A stretch of 64,000 nucleotides of DNA, taken from assembly GCA_902702965.1 (NCBI GenBank), contig CACRXP010000182.1, forward strand, positions 81,595 through 145,594. Direction: 5' to 3'. The DNA is from Spirometra erinaceieuropaei. Lineage: Eukaryota; Platyhelminthes; Cestoda; Diphyllobothriidea; Diphyllobothriidae. Each line of letters opens with the position of its first letter. Position 1 is the stretch's first letter. Of the stretch, positions 63,269 to 64,000 are shown in pieces. The position numbers and the translations under genes are program-made. The notes under the pieces were generated by a model. The model was given only the letters and a program-made list of their open reading frames with translations. It made no database searches and was not told the DNA's origin.

Positions 63269-64000
63269 GCCGCCAGATTTCATTTCGTAATCTCTCTAAC
63301 AGAAACCTGGTTGACCCAACACGTGGACGACCGTGAGCTGGCCTTGCCTGGCTACCAGATGTTTAGAAGGGATGGGGAAGGGCGTCAGGGAGGAGGCGTA
63401 CTAACGTATGTAAAAAATGGGCTAAATGTATCAGACAAGACCGATAACTTTTCGTGCAGTTCCGAGGCAATCTGGTTGTCTATTAAAGTGCCGAGCTCGC
63501 CTAGCCTCGATGTCCTGACAGTTTATCGACCGCTGAGACGGGACAACATGGCCGACGCTCACCTGCTGGAGGAGCTCGAAAAGTTCGCTACGCGGCCGGA
63601 TATCCTAATCATGGGCGACTTTAACGCGCCCCATATTGACTGGAGCTCAACCCATGCAATTAGCTCAGAACAGACCTTCGATAGGAGTTTTCTGAACACG
63701 GCATTGAAGCTATTTCTCAATCAACACGTCATGTTACCAACTAGAGTACGCGAAGGCCAACAAGCCAACTGCCTTGATCTTGTCCTTACGAAGTCACAGG
63801 ACAGCATTGATGAGGTGTCATGCCTTCCCCCCTTAGGTAAAAGTGACCACGTCGTTCTTCTATGGGATAACTCGCTTTTTTCCATGCCCAAGAAACCCGG
63901 GGCAGTTAGAAGAAACCTTTGGCGCGGGGATTTCGATCAAATGAGGGCTGAAATTTTACGCATTGAGTGGGAGTCCATATTTGTTGGGAGCATACTCGAA
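63269..64000 (+). CDS. CR1/Jockey-like LINE endonuclease, running off the window
   Basis: Open to the window edge with no stop (244 codons). Motifs: SLTETWLTQHVDDRELALPG (catalytic Glu in TETW), MFRRDGEGRQGGGVLTYVK, 'LDVLTVYRPLRRDNMADA' (usually VYRPP), ILIMGDFNAPHIDWSS (the GDFN catalytic patch), NCLDLVLTKSQDSI and GKSDHVVLLW (SDH). This is the APE-type endonuclease that opens ORF2 of CR1/Jockey LINEs; RT would follow beyond 64000. In the +1 frame just upstream, PDFIS ends at a TAA, so the N-terminal junction (63270-63292) is probably disrupted by a small indel. The best-preserved LINE frame in the window. Confidence 0.87.

Overview
The window looks like intron-rich, repeat-rich nuclear DNA of a flatworm, most likely a tapeworm with a large genome (inference). 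Reasons: Penelope-like, CR1/Jockey-like, RTE-like and Ty3/gypsy retroelement fragments, tRNA-headed SINEs, many copies of a long repeat carrying decayed C2H2 zinc-finger motifs, and two split host genes with kilobase introns plus some introns under 100 bp. Nothing bacterial or viral is seen. No operon, CRISPR array, rRNA gene or functional tRNA gene is seen.

Two host genes converge tail to tail. On the + strand a seven-exon gene (15677-34343) encodes a 260-residue coiled-coil protein of unknown function. Its exons are short and none is a long open frame; the model rests on GT/AG sites and on codon phases that agree across all six introns. On the - strand, two exons about 20 kb apart (59698-59824 and 38752-39054) match the N-terminal and C-terminal parts of N-alpha-acetyltransferase 60 (NAA60/NatF). 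The middle exons were not found with confidence, and a 100-N assembly gap (59569-59668) lies just inside the first intron.

The rest is mobile DNA. (1) Family A and B palindromic elements of about 1 kb, with TACAGT ends and TA target duplications, probably non-autonomous Tc1/mariner-type: A at 2027, 28042, 36552, 41784 and 45246; B-type at 832, 28249 (nested in A), 16381 and 43245. (2) Long repeat 'Z', about 11 copies or fragments, with zinc-finger remnants on its complementary strand. (3) Penelope-like elements at 21.1-22.9 kb, 52.1-53.0 kb and 60.7-61.7 kb, with RT and/or GIY-YIG domains and candidate hammerhead motifs. (4) LINEs: CR1-like 3.9-5.5 kb, RTE-like 47.3-50.4 kb, 3' fragments at 54.8 and 58.0-59.3 kb, and an endonuclease frame running off the right edge from 63.27 kb. 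(5) A SINE family 'S' whose 3' half matches the 3' end of the RTE-like LINE; one copy has a perfect 12-bp target duplication. (6) A decayed Ty3/gypsy integrase fragment inside a Z copy. (7) Smaller families R2, R3 (ending in CCCTAA repeats) and T (tRNA-like), and a roughly 245-bp (CTA)n microsatellite.

Elements are often nested (B in A, A in Z, gypsy in Z, an unknown insert in Z), so relative ages can be read. All retroelement frames seen are truncated or broken except the endonuclease frame at the right edge, whose far end is outside the window.
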